From NCBI GenBank assembly GCA_025965515.1, contig JAOPWU010000045.1:1-44941 (forward strand): a stretch of DNA of 44,941 nt, read 5' to 3'. The translations under genes were made by a program, and so were the position numbers. Below the pieces are notes generated by a model. That model saw nothing but the letters and a program-made list of their open reading frames with translations. It did not search any database and had not been told where the DNA came from. Positions 9,454 to 17,836 of this stretch are shown in pieces; positions within the stretch are counted from its first letter, which is position 1; the number at the start of each line of letters is the position of its first letter. The stretch is from Mycobacterium sp. Its GTDB lineage: Bacteria; Actinomycetota; Actinomycetes; RYN-182.

Positions 9454-9480
9454 TCAAGTCGGCCGTGCACGATCCGATAT
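9454..9480 (+). promoter_or_regulatory. FliA/sigma-28-like promoter for the PilZ gene
   Basis: TCAA (9454-9457), 15 nt, then TCCGATAT (9473-9480) matches the TAAA-N15-GCCGATAT pattern of sigma-28/sigma-D motility promoters. The predicted start of transcription, near 9487, leaves a leader of about 30 nt before the PilZ gene. This is a pattern match by eye. Confidence 0.5.
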
Positions 9481-9517
9481 CTACTCCCGTCCCCCTCGCC
9501 CCCGAACAGGGAGCCGT

Positions 9518-10234
9518 ATGTCCCTCGGCCGCGCCACCCACCGCCCCGCCCCGCAGCCGGCAGCGGCGTCTCTCGCCGAGCTCGTCGACTACGAGCCCGT
9601 GCAGCTCCCCGGCGACGACCTGCCCTACGACGCCGTGCTCATCGAAGCCGTGGACGAGCGCGACGGCTGGTCGACCCAGCTGGTCGGCCGCCGCCTCGAG
9701 GCGACCCGCGACCGGGTCCTGGTCGAGCTCGGCCCCGGCGGCACCGAGCGGCTCGCCGACTGCCGCGTCGAGCTGACCTGGTTCGCGCGCGGCGACGTCA
9801 ACCACCTCGACGCCGGGGCGCGCGTCCGCCGCCTGCCGGGCGGTGGCGTCCACCTGGACGTCGACCGCGTGCGCCGCCCCGTCGCAGCCCGCCGCCGCCG
9901 GTGGCTGCGCCTCTACGAGAGCTTCGCCGGACTGCTGGTGACCGACGAGATCAGCTCCCCGGGCGCCGACGGGCTGCAGGCCATCCCCTGCGAGACCATC
10001 GACATCTCCGGCAACGGTGCGCGCCTGCGGCTGGTCAGCCCCGTCCTGCCGGGGCGGGCGAACCTCGCCGTCGCGATGCCGGACGGCACCCTCTACACGG
10101 AGATCGACATCCTCCGCGCCCGGGACCTGCAGGCGCAGGTGTCGTTCCGTAACCTGCCGATCCACGCGAGCCGGGACTTCGAGCGTTTCGTCCTGCGCCG
10201 CTCGCTGCAGAACCTGCTGGTCGCGGCGGGCTGA
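9518..10234 (+). CDS. PilZ-domain c-di-GMP receptor, YcgR-like
   Basis: A 238-residue soluble protein with AGGGAG upstream of its ATG. The C-terminal half is a PilZ domain. It shows an Arg-rich linker (R125-R131, giving RxxxR) followed by D162-I-S-G-N-G, the (D/N)xSxxG signature, which together clamp intercalated c-di-GMP. The N-terminal half (about 20-120) is a beta-rich domain in the place of the YcgR/PilZN domain of flagellar-brake proteins. It directly follows the GGDEF-EAL gene by about 100 bp and has its own sigma-28-like promoter, so a role in slowing or steering flagellar motility is a reasonable inference. An alternative is a receptor controlling surface polysaccharide or adhesin export. 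No flagellar genes lie in the window. Confidence 0.75.
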   Translation: MSLGRATHRPAPQPAAASLAELVDYEPVQLPGDDLPYDAVLIEAVDERDGWSTQLVGRRLEATRDRVLVELGPGGTERLADCRVELTWFARGDVNHLDAGARVRRLPGGGVHLDVDRVRRPVAARRRRWLRLYESFAGLLVTDEISSPGADGLQAIPCETIDISGNGARLRLVSPVLPGRANLAVAMPDGTLYTEIDILRARDLQAQVSFRNLPIHASRDFERFVLRRSLQNLLVAAG

Positions 10235-10399
10235 CCCCGGGGCGCCCCCGGTCGTCGCAGCTGCGTCCGTCCGGCCGATGCCCCCTGCGCCCGGGCTCCC
10301 TCTACGCTGCTCCCCTGCCCGCGGGCGATCTTCCCGGTCACCCGCGGCTCCTCGGCGCCGGCGACGGGCGACCGCGGACCAGCGCACCGAGGAGGGCCG

Positions 10400-11905
10400 A
10401 TGACCGACCTCAGCCACACCCCCGCCCCGGGGGCCCCGACGGCCCTGCGCGCCGGGGCCGTCGGGCTACGGGAGGTCCTCTTCCAGAGCGTGACCGACAT
10501 GGCGCCCGCCGCGGCCATCGCCGCGTCGATCCCCGCCGGGGCGGCCTTCGCGGGCGGCTCGCTGCCGCTGGCGGTGCTGTTCGCCCTGGTCGCGTCGCTG
10601 CTGTGCGCCAGCTGCGTCGGCGAGCTGGCGGCGCGCATCCCGGCCGCCGGGTCCGTCGCGACCTTCGCGGCGAAGGGGCTGCACCCGGCCATCGGCTTCC
10701 TCGTGGCCTGGGGCTACACCTTCGCGGCCGCGCTGCTGCCGCCGCTGGTGCTGATCCAGCTCGGGGCGACCACCGCGCAGACCATCAACGCCGAGTGGTC
10801 GTCCTACCCGGCGGACCTCTGGTGGCCCTGGGCCCTGCTCGGCGCCGCGATCATCCTGGCGGCCGGGCTGTTCGGCGTGCAGGCGTCCGCCCGGCTCGGC
10901 TCGGTGCTGGGCATCTTCGAGGTCGTCGTCTTCGTGGTCGTCGCGGCGCTGTTCATCATTCACGCGGGGTCGCACAACACGCTGTCGGTGTTCACCACCC
11001 ACCACACCCCGGCCGCCCACCACGGGCTGTCCGGGGTGATCGCCGGGTCGGTGTTCACGGTGCTGGCGTTCGCCGGGTTCGAGGGCGCCACGTCGCTCGC
11101 CGAGGAGGCCGAGAACCCGCGCCGCACGGTCCGCCGCGCCGTGCTCCTCGCGACGGTGGGCGTCGGCGTCATCTACCTGTTCACGACCTACGCGGCGTCG
11201 GTCGCGTTCGGCCCGGACCGTTTCACCGACTTCACCTCCGCGGGCGCGAGCTCCTGGGAGGGGCTGGCGCGGTCGCTGTTCGGCATCGCCTGGTTCTTCA
11301 TCTTCCTGGCGATCGTGAACTCCACGATCGCCAACGCGAACGCGGGCGTGAACGTCACCAGCCGGATGAGCTTCGCGATGGGCCGGATCCACGTGTTCCC
11401 CAGCCCGCTCGCGGCCCTGAGCCGCCGGCACCAGGCGCCCTACGTGGCCGTGATCGCGTCGACCGTGCTGACCGTCGCGCTGGTGCTCGGGCTGGGGCTC
11501 GGCTACGGGACGACGAACGGCTTCAGCATGTTGGGGACCGGCATCGTGATCATCTTCGCGGCCGTCTACATCATCGTGGACGCGTCCTGCATCGGCTACT
11601 TCCTGCGGCACCGTGAGCAGCTGAACCCGCTGCTGCACATCGTCGTGCCGATCCTGGGCATCGTCGCCTTCATCCCCGCGTGGCTGAACGCGGCCGGCAT
11701 CCAGGCGTTCAGCTTCATCGCGCCGCTCACCGCGCCGGTCTCGTACATGGGGCCGGTCGTGGGGGTGTGGATGCTGCTGGGGGTGGTCTACCTGGCCTAC
11801 CAGCAGAGCCGGCACCCCGAGCGGGTCGTCGCCGTCGGGCTGGTGCACCTGGACCAGCTGGCGGCCGAGGGGCCGTCGCAGCCGGCGGCCGAGACCGTCG
11901 GGTAG
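10400..11905 (+). CDS. APC-family amino-acid permease
   Basis: A 501-residue membrane protein with a strong GAGGAGG site before ATG 10400. It begins with the APC-type first helix (QSVTDMAPAAAIAASIPAG; the unwound Gly-rich segment of TM1 binds the substrate amino group), and about 12 hydrophobic helices follow. FAGFEGATSLAEEAENPRRT is the family hallmark after TM6. Such transporters import amino acids or amines by proton symport at the plasma membrane. A gene for an acetamidase/formamidase follows 45 bp downstream on the same strand, suggesting uptake of an amide or amine whose nitrogen is then released. The exact substrate cannot be read from the sequence. Confidence 0.88.
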   Translation: MTDLSHTPAPGAPTALRAGAVGLREVLFQSVTDMAPAAAIAASIPAGAAFAGGSLPLAVLFALVASLLCASCVGELAARIPAAGSVATFAAKGLHPAIGFLVAWGYTFAAALLPPLVLIQLGATTAQTINAEWSSYPADLWWPWALLGAAIILAAGLFGVQASARLGSVLGIFEVVVFVVVAALFIIHAGSHNTLSVFTTHHTPAAHHGLSGVIAGSVFTVLAFAGFEGATSLAEEAENPRRTVRRAVLLATVGVGVIYLFTTYAASVAFGPDRFTDFTSAGASSWEGLARSLFGIAWFFIFLAIVNSTIANANAGVNVTSRMSFAMGRIHVFPSPLAALSRRHQAPYVAVIASTVLTVALVLGLGLGYGTTNGFSMLGTGIVIIFAAVYIIVDASCIGYFLRHREQLNPLLHIVVPILGIVAFIPAWLNAAGIQAFSFIAPLTAPVSYMGPVVGVWMLLGVVYLAYQQSRHPERVVAVGLVHLDQLAAEGPSQPAAETVG

Positions 11906-11950
11906 CCCCCGGCAGGCTTGCCCCCGCCCGCCGCACGGAAGGACCTCCGC

Positions 11951-12973
11951 ATGACCGACCTGCCCGTCCTGGCCTTCCACCCCACCCCGGAGCAGTTCGC
12001 GTGGACGTTCGGCGGGGCGCCGCCCGTCGCCCGGATCCGCCCCGGCACGGTGCTGGAGGTGTTCACCGAGGACTGCTTCGGCGGGAAGGTCCGCACCCCG
12101 TCCGACCTGTCGAGCGAGGTCTGCGAGTTCCCGTTCCTGAACCCGCAGAGCGGCCCGTTCTACGTCGAGGGGGCGGAGCCCGGTGACACCCTCGCGGTGC
12201 ACTTCGTGTCCATCGAGCTGGCGAGGGACTGGGCGGCGTCGACCACGGTGCCGCTGTTCGGGGCGCTGACGGCGACGCACGCCACGGCGATGCTGCACGG
12301 GCCGCTGCCCGAGGTGGTCTGGATCTGGCAGCTCGACCGCAAGGCCGGGCTCTGCCGGTTCGAGGCCCGCCGCGGCGACTTCACCGTCGACCTGCCGATG
12401 GACCCGATGCACGGGACGGTGGGGGTGGCGCCGGCGAACCTGGAGGTGCGCAGCGCGCTCACTCCGGACGCGTTCGGCGGCAACATGGACACCCCCGAGA
12501 TGCGGGCCGGGGTGACCTGCTACCTGGGCGTCAACGTCGAGGGCGCGCTGCTGTCGCTCGGCGACGGGCACGCGCGGCAGGGCGAGGGGGAGGTCTGCGG
12601 AACCGCCGTCGAAGCCGCGATGAACAGCGTCATCATCGTCGACCTCATCAAGGGCCGGCCCTGCCCGTGGCCGCGCATCGAGAGCGACGCGTACCTCATG
12701 TCGACGGGCTCCGCGCGGCCGCTCGAGGACGCGTTCCGCATCGCGCAGGCCGACATCGTGGGGTGGGTGAGCCAGGATTTCGGGCTCGACGTGATGGACG
12801 CCTACCAGCTGGTCAGTCAGGCGGTCGAGGCGCCGCTGGCGAACGTCGTCGACACGAACTACACGTCGGTGGCGAAGATGCCGAAGCGCTACCTGCCCGG
12901 CGTGGACGTGTACGCCGGGACGCACCGGCGGCTGCGGGAGATGGCTGCGGCGTACCGGGCCGAGCGGGGCTGA
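11951..12973 (+). CDS. Acetamidase/formamidase family protein
   Basis: 340 residues from ATG 11951, preceded by GAAGGA at good distance; an in-frame start at 11918 lacks such a site. The FmdA/AmdA signatures are present: FGGNMDTPEMRAG, then LGVNVEGALLSLGDGHARQGEGEVCGTAVE spread over about residues 195-225, containing the metal-binding and catalytic residues of the family. The enzymes hydrolyse formamide, acetamide or related short amides to ammonia and the acid in the cytoplasm. It is probably co-transcribed with the upstream permease, so the pair may scavenge amide nitrogen. Many family members have unproven substrates. Confidence 0.85.
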   Translation: MTDLPVLAFHPTPEQFAWTFGGAPPVARIRPGTVLEVFTEDCFGGKVRTPSDLSSEVCEFPFLNPQSGPFYVEGAEPGDTLAVHFVSIELARDWAASTTVPLFGALTATHATAMLHGPLPEVVWIWQLDRKAGLCRFEARRGDFTVDLPMDPMHGTVGVAPANLEVRSALTPDAFGGNMDTPEMRAGVTCYLGVNVEGALLSLGDGHARQGEGEVCGTAVEAAMNSVIIVDLIKGRPCPWPRIESDAYLMSTGSARPLEDAFRIAQADIVGWVSQDFGLDVMDAYQLVSQAVEAPLANVVDTNYTSVAKMPKRYLPGVDVYAGTHRRLREMAAAYRAERG

Positions 12974-13054
12974 CGCAACGGCGGCGCGGGCGACCGGCAC
13001 CCTGCAACCCGGCGGGCCCACCCCCCCGCCCGGAGGCACCAGGCCGGTTGCCGC

Positions 13055-13072
13055 CCGGGCTGCTCAGCCCGG
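13055..13072. terminator. Hairpin between convergent genes, likely bidirectional terminator
   Basis: CCGGGCT / AGCCCGG, a perfect 7-bp stem with a 4-nt loop, lies between the convergent amidase and SRPBCC genes and includes the SRPBCC stop codon. There is no U-tract, which is usual for actinobacterial terminators. Confidence 0.45.
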
Positions 13073-13534
13073 CGGCTCCACCAGGGCGGCTAGCCGGTCC
13101 AGCGCCTCCCGCCACCCGACCTCGTTGTCGGCGGGGGGCACGCCACCCGGCAGCCCGTCGTGCACCGCGTCGAGCCGGGTGCCGCCGTCCGCGTCCGCGA
13201 GCGTGATCGTGATGGTCATCTCGCCGCGCAGCGCCGGGTCGTCCGTCTCGAACTCGTCGGCCTCGACGACCAGCTGGTCGGGCACCAGCCGCACGAAGCG
13301 CCCGTGGTAGGTGTCCGTGTGGGCGGTCGTCTTGCCCGCCCGGTCGGCGGCGTCGTACGTCAGGGAGATCCGGTAGGCGCCACCCTCACGCCCGTCGAAC
13401 GCGTGCACGGTGCAGCTCATCGCCGCCGGCACCTTCCACCGGGCGATGGCGTCGGGGTCGAGCAGCGCGGCGTAGACAGCGGCGCGCGGCGCCCGCAGCA
13501 GGCGGGTGACCCGCGTCGAGCCGGTGGCCCGCAT
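13064..13534 (-). CDS. SRPBCC/AHSA1-type domain protein
   Basis: 156 residues filling a single START-like (SRPBCC) fold. The N-terminal motif VTRLLRAPRAAVYAALLDPDAIARW, split around residues 9-33, is the classic opening of the AHSA1/'activator of Hsp90 ATPase homologue 1-like' family. The central GREGGAYRISL and the C-terminal GWREALDRLAALVE helix complete the fold, which forms a hydrophobic pocket for lipids or small molecules. It is the third gene of a probable operon, 12 bp after the 48-residue gene. The family is functionally diverse and the ligand is unknown. Confidence 0.8.
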   Translation of the reverse strand: MRATGSTRVTRLLRAPRAAVYAALLDPDAIARWKVPAAMSCTVHAFDGREGGAYRISLTYDAADRAGKTTAHTDTYHGRFVRLVPDQLVVEADEFETDDPALRGEMTITITLADADGGTRLDAVHDGLPGGVPPADNEVGWREALDRLAALVEPPG

Positions 13535-13546
13535 CGCCGGATGCGG

Positions 13547-13693
13547 CTACCGGTCCTCGTCGCCCGCGGCGGCGGCCTGCTGCCGGACCGCGGCGCTCGG
13601 GACCTTCGCGGGCGGCGGCACCGTACGAGCGGGCCGCCCACCGGGGTAGCCGCCGCGCTTGTCCAAGCGGAAGTCGTCGTCGGAACGCTGCAT
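13547..13693 (-). CDS. Small hypothetical protein (48 aa), coupled to DUF6338 gene
   Basis: Begins MQRSDDDFRLDKRGGYPGGR and ends in an Ala/Glu/Asp-rich tail. It is Arg/Pro/Ala-rich, with no membrane segment or cysteines. Its ATG (13693) follows the stop of the DUF6338 gene by a single base and GCAGGG lies just upstream, so translation is probably coupled to that gene. The frame is short and compositionally biased, so coding status rests mainly on its placement in a tight operon. I do not recognise a family. Confidence 0.5.
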   Translation of the reverse strand: MQRSDDDFRLDKRGGYPGGRPARTVPPPAKVPSAAVRQQAAAAGDEDR

Positions 13694-13694
13694 G

Positions 13695-14414
13695 TCACCC
13701 TGCACCGTCGGCACGATCGTCCTCCTCGGCGGGGAGCTCGTCGGGCGCCGCCTCGGGCGGCACGATCTCCAGCCACTCCACGGTACCCGCGGGCAGGTAG
13801 ATCGAATAGCCCAGCGGGACGTCCCCCAGCTCCCCGGTCACCGGATCGACCGAGCGGGCCTCCTCCAGGTACAGGTCGGGGTCGTGCGGGAAGCCCGCGG
13901 CGTAGGACCGGGAGGCGAACAGCCCGCCGACCCAGGACCCTTCGTGCGTGCGCGCGCGGATGTACACCGTGGGGCGCTCGGAGAAGAAGTCGTCCCAGGC
14001 CCGCGGCGCCGGGTCCGGCCCCAGCAGCGCCCGCAGCAGCCGGCGCTCCCCGACCGGGCCGAGCCGGCGGCGGACCCAGCGCCAGCCCTCCCGGGTCGTC
14101 CGGGTGCTGTAGAGGCCGCCGAGCGTGGTCCCGATGGCCCCGGGCAGCGCCAGCAGCAGGACCAGGGCGCCCCAGAACGCCGCGAACTGCCAGGCCCCGA
14201 ACGGCCGGTGGGTGAACGCCTCCCGGTACAGCAGGTACTCGGGCCAGCCGAGCAGCAGGTGCAGGACCACCGAGACGCCGATGAAGCGGAGCGTGCGGTC
14301 CGCCGCGGTCACGCCGAAGGAGGCGGCCTGCCGCTCGTAGGCCCAGGTGTAGCTGGACCCGGGCAGGATCGCGATGACGATGACCAGCACCGCGGCCACG
14401 CTCGTCGGGAACAT
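13695..14414 (-). CDS. DUF6338-like membrane protein
   Basis: 239 residues with a good GGGAGGG site before ATG 14414. Helix 1 (VAAVLVIVIAILPG, about residues 6-19) is followed by SSYTWAYERQ. This PGxxYxxxxER pattern is what I associate with DUF6338. Two further helices lie around 45-62 and 75-100. The C-terminal 140 residues are soluble and contain WDDFFSERPTVYIRARTHEGSW and GYSIYLPAGTVEWLEIVPPEA, probably a cytoplasmic beta-rich domain. The function of the family is unknown. It heads an operon with the 48-residue gene and the SRPBCC gene. Confidence 0.65.
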   Translation of the reverse strand: MFPTSVAAVLVIVIAILPGSSYTWAYERQAASFGVTAADRTLRFIGVSVVLHLLLGWPEYLLYREAFTHRPFGAWQFAAFWGALVLLLALPGAIGTTLGGLYSTRTTREGWRWVRRRLGPVGERRLLRALLGPDPAPRAWDDFFSERPTVYIRARTHEGSWVGGLFASRSYAAGFPHDPDLYLEEARSVDPVTGELGDVPLGYSIYLPAGTVEWLEIVPPEAAPDELPAEEDDRADGAG

Positions 14415-14489
14415 CGACCGGCCCTCCCGCCCCGCGTCGTCGCGGGACTCAGGGTCCAGCCTCCCGCGCGGGCCTGACAGAAAGGCCGG

Positions 14490-17400
14490 TCAGCGGCCGA
14501 ACAGCTGCGCGATCCAGCGGCGCGAGTCCGCGGGGTCGATGACGTCGTCGATCTCCGCCAGCGTCGCCGCGTTCAGCGCCTTGCCGTGCTCGTACGCGAG
14601 GGCGACCAGGCCGTCGTACAGCGCCTGCCGCTCGGCCTCGTCGGCCGCGGCCTCGAGCTCCCGGCGGAACCCCAGCCGGACCGCCCCCTCGAGACCCATC
14701 GGCCCGAGCTCCCCCGTAGGCCAGGCGACCGTGAACAGCGGCGTCTGCAGATGGCCCATCGCCATCGCCATGGCGCCGAGCCCGTAGCCCTTGCGCAGGA
14801 TGATCATCCCGATCGGTACCTGCAGCTCCGCGCCCGCGGCGAACAGCTCGGCGAACCGCCGCACCGACGCCTGTTCCTCCGCCGCGGGACCGACCATGAA
14901 GCCGGGGGTGTCGCAGAGCGACAGCACCGGCAGCCCGAAGTCGCGCGCCAGCCGCAGGAACTCCCGGGCCTTCTGCGCGGCCTCCGCGTCGATCGCCCCG
15001 CCGAGCACACGGCTGTCGTTCGCCAGGACGGCGAGGGGGTGCCCCTCGACACGGGCCAGCGCGGTGACGATGCCACGGCCGTACCGCGGCCGCAGCTCCA
15101 GCTCGGAATCGGCGTCGACGAGAGCGGCGATCGCCGCGCGGACGTCGTAGGAGCGCAGCCGGTCGGCGGGGACGACGTGGCGGGCGAGCCGCGGGTCCGG
15201 CGCCTTCCCCTCCGGGGTGCGGCCCTGGAAGAACGCGAGGTACTTCCGCGCCAGCCCGACCGCCTCGGCCTCGTCCGCCGCGAGCACGTCGACCACGCCG
15301 TTGCGCGTCTGGACGTCGATGGGGCCGATGTCCTCGGGCGCCACGACGCCCAGGCCGCCGCCCTCGATCATCGCCGGCCCGCCCATGCCGAGGTTCGCGT
15401 CCGGCGTCGCGATGATGACGTCGCAGGTGCCGGCGAGCGCCGCGTTGCCGGCGAAGCAGCGGCCGGAGACGACCGCCACCAGGGGCACCTTCCCGCGCAG
15501 CTCGGCGAGCCGGCGGAACGTCGGCACGCCCAGCGCGGTGGTCACCCGGTCGGTGTCGCCGGGCCGGCCGCCCCCGCCCTCCGGGAACATCACGACCGGC
15601 AGCCGCCGGCGGGCGGCCAGCTCCAGCAGCCGGTCGGTCTTGTCGTGGTTGACCATGCCCTGCGTGCCCGCGAGGACGGTGTAGTCGTAGGACATGACCA
15701 CCGCGTCGCCGGGGCCGTCGACCAGCCCGGCGTTGACGGTGGCGGTGCCGCCGACCAGCCCGTCGGCCGGGGTGGTGTCCAGCAGCTCCTCGACGCTGCG
15801 CCGCTGCCGCTGGGCGGCCAGCGCGAGCGCCCCGTACTCGACGAAGCTGCCGGGGTCGACGAGGTCCGCGAGGTTCTCCCGGGCGGTGCGCCGCCCCCGG
15901 TCGCGCAGCTTCTGCAGCCGGTCGGCGCGCGCCTCGTCGGTGGTGCGGTCGTGCCGGGCGAGCACCTCTGCCAGGTCGTCGCGGATGGCCTCGAGCGGCA
16001 GCCCGTCCCCCGCCACGACCTCGGCAGCGGCCTCGGCGGGCCGGGTGGCCAGCAGGACGGCCCCCGCAGCCAGGACCCGACCCGGCGCGGCGAACACCCG
16101 CGCCACCTCCACGACGGCGGGGGCCGGGACGGCGTGCTGCATCTTCATGGCCTCGAGGACCGCCAGTTCCCCGCCCGCCGGCACGACGGTGCCCGGCGCG
16201 GCGACGGCCACGACGGTCCCCGGCAGCTCCACGCGGATGGCGGTCTCCCCAGGCTCCAGCGCGGGCTCGGGGTCGGGCGCCGGCGCGCGTACCGCGGCAG
16301 CCGCGGGGGCGTCCTCGGCCAGCTCCGCGGCCCGGGCCAGCAGCCGCGGCAGCGCCGCCGGCAGCCACTGCGTCGTCACGGGCCCGGCCGCGAAGTCCCG
16401 GTCGTCCAGCACGGCCAGCAGCAGCGCCCGGTTCGTCGGGACGCCGCGGAGGTCGGTCTCCAGCAGCGCGGCACGCGCCCGGGCCCGCGCGGCGTCGGGC
16501 AGCGTGCTACGGACGTGGGTGACGAGCTTGGCGAGCAGGCTGTCGTAGCGGCCGGTGATCTCGGTGCCGGGCCGGACGTGCGTCTCGACCCGGACCCCCG
16601 TGCCGGTCGGCGGCGTGAAGGCGGTGACGGTGCCCGTGCCGGCGGCGACCCGCCCCGCCGCGTCGACGGTCTCCGCGTTGAGCCGGACCTGCAGGGCGAT
16701 CCCGATGGCGTCCGCCACGCGGCCCTGCGGCGGGTGCCCCGTCCGCGCCGTGACGCCGGGCGGCAGTTCCAGGTCGTCGTAGCGGGCCCCGGCCGCGACC
16801 GCGAGCGACAGCCCCACCAGGTCGAGCCCGGTCACCTCCTCGGTGACGGTGTGCTCCACCTGCAGGCGCGGGTTCACCTCGCAGAACACGTAGCGGTCCC
16901 CCGCGACCAGGAACTCGACCGTGGCGAGCCCGACCAGCCGGGCGGCGCAGCACAGGGTCACGGCCGCGGCGTGGAGGTCGAACCGCAGGTCGTCCGGGAG
17001 CTCCGGCGCGGGCGCCTGCTCGATGAGCTTCTGCATGCCCCGCTGGACGCTGCAGTCGCGGTCGCCGAGCGCGACCACGCGGACCCGCCCGGAGTCGGCC
17101 ACGGCCGGGGCGTCGGGGACGCCGAGTACCTGCACCTCGATGTGCCGCGCCTCGGGGACGAGCTCCTCGGCGAAGAGCGCGGCGCTGCCGGACACGGCCG
17201 CCGCCTCCGCGAGGCAGCGCGCGTGGGCGGCGGGAAGCTCGGCGGCGTCCCGGACGATGCGCAGCCCCCGGCCGCCGCCGGCCGACTGTGCCTTGAGCAT
17301 GACCCCGTCCGGGTGCTCCGCCAGGAACGCGGCCACGGTCTCCAGCGACGCGGTGCCGTCGGTCGCCTCCACGACGGGCACCCCGGCGGTGACGGCCGCG

Positions 17401-17759
17401 TCCCGGGCCGCGACCTTGTCGCCGAAGACCTCCAGCACCTCGGGGCTCGGCCCGACGAACACCAGCCCCGCGGCCGCGCAGGCCCGGGCGAACGCCGGGT
17501 CCTCGGACAGGAAGCCGTAGCCCGGGTGCACATGGGTGCAGCCGGTGTCCACCCCGGCCGCCACCAGCGCCGCGGCGTCGCGGTAGGCGGCGGGGCCGTC
17601 CCCCGGCAGCGCGACGGCCTCGTCGGCCAGCCGGGCGTGCGCGGCCCCGGCCTCGTCGGCGGCGAACACGCCGACCGTCGGGATGCTCCGTTCCTGCGCC
17701 GCCCGCACGACGCGCAGGGCGATCTCACCCCGGTTCGCCACGAGCAGCTTCACGTGCAC
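14490..17759 (-). CDS. Single-chain biotin-dependent acyl-CoA carboxylase (BC-BCCP-CT fusion)
   Basis: 1089 residues. Order: biotin carboxylase (1-475; HPGYGFLSE at 78-86, Gly-rich ATP loop near 160-165, EVNPRLQVEHTVTE at 294-307), biotin carrier domain (about 505-575; EAMKM with Lys539 the biotinylation site), and a fused carboxyltransferase (about 590-1089; CDTPGFMVGP and GYGLGAMAM motifs). This domain order and length match the single-subunit long-chain acyl-CoA carboxylases of mycobacteria and relatives, rather than the usual separate AccA/AccD subunits. It carboxylates an acyl-CoA using bicarbonate and ATP; substrate length is not readable. A second GTG at 17753 has better spacing to the AGGA motif and may be the true start. 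It lies 77 bp downstream of a MarR gene on the same strand, which may regulate it. Confidence 0.9.
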   Translation of the reverse strand: MHVKLLVANRGEIALRVVRAAQERSIPTVGVFAADEAGAAHARLADEAVALPGDGPAAYRDAAALVAAGVDTGCTHVHPGYGFLSEDPAFARACAAAGLVFVGPSPEVLEVFGDKVAARDAAVTAGVPVVEATDGTASLETVAAFLAEHPDGVMLKAQSAGGGRGLRIVRDAAELPAAHARCLAEAAAVSGSAALFAEELVPEARHIEVQVLGVPDAPAVADSGRVRVVALGDRDCSVQRGMQKLIEQAPAPELPDDLRFDLHAAAVTLCCAARLVGLATVEFLVAGDRYVFCEVNPRLQVEHTVTEEVTGLDLVGLSLAVAAGARYDDLELPPGVTARTGHPPQGRVADAIGIALQVRLNAETVDAAGRVAAGTGTVTAFTPPTGTGVRVETHVRPGTEITGRYDSLLAKLVTHVRSTLPDAARARARAALLETDLRGVPTNRALLLAVLDDRDFAAGPVTTQWLPAALPRLLARAAELAEDAPAAAAVRAPAPDPEPALEPGETAIRVELPGTVVAVAAPGTVVPAGGELAVLEAMKMQHAVPAPAVVEVARVFAAPGRVLAAGAVLLATRPAEAAAEVVAGDGLPLEAIRDDLAEVLARHDRTTDEARADRLQKLRDRGRRTARENLADLVDPGSFVEYGALALAAQRQRRSVEELLDTTPADGLVGGTATVNAGLVDGPGDAVVMSYDYTVLAGTQGMVNHDKTDRLLELAARRRLPVVMFPEGGGGRPGDTDRVTTALGVPTFRRLAELRGKVPLVAVVSGRCFAGNAALAGTCDVIIATPDANLGMGGPAMIEGGGLGVVAPEDIGPIDVQTRNGVVDVLAADEAEAVGLARKYLAFFQGRTPEGKAPDPRLARHVVPADRLRSYDVRAAIAALVDADSELELRPRYGRGIVTALARVEGHPLAVLANDSRVLGGAIDAEAAQKAREFLRLARDFGLPVLSLCDTPGFMVGPAAEEQASVRRFAELFAAGAELQVPIGMIILRKGYGLGAMAMAMGHLQTPLFTVAWPTGELGPMGLEGAVRLGFRRELEAAADEAERQALYDGLVALAYEHGKALNAATLAEIDDVIDPADSRRWIAQLFGR

Positions 17760-17836
17760 CGTCCTACCGTGCGCCGAGGGTCGCCGTCCGTCGACGCTCC
17801 GGAGTCAGTTGATCATCATCTGGGTGGCCGCGGGGC

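Noticed and set aside
5852-10417. A minus-strand frame stays open upstream of the surface-protein start, suggesting a protein of about 3000 residues.
   Set aside because: The added part is antisense to clear GGDEF-EAL and PilZ genes, is low-complexity Arg/Gly/Ala/Val-rich, and has no domains. The signal peptide begins at 5851. High GC content keeps antisense frames open.
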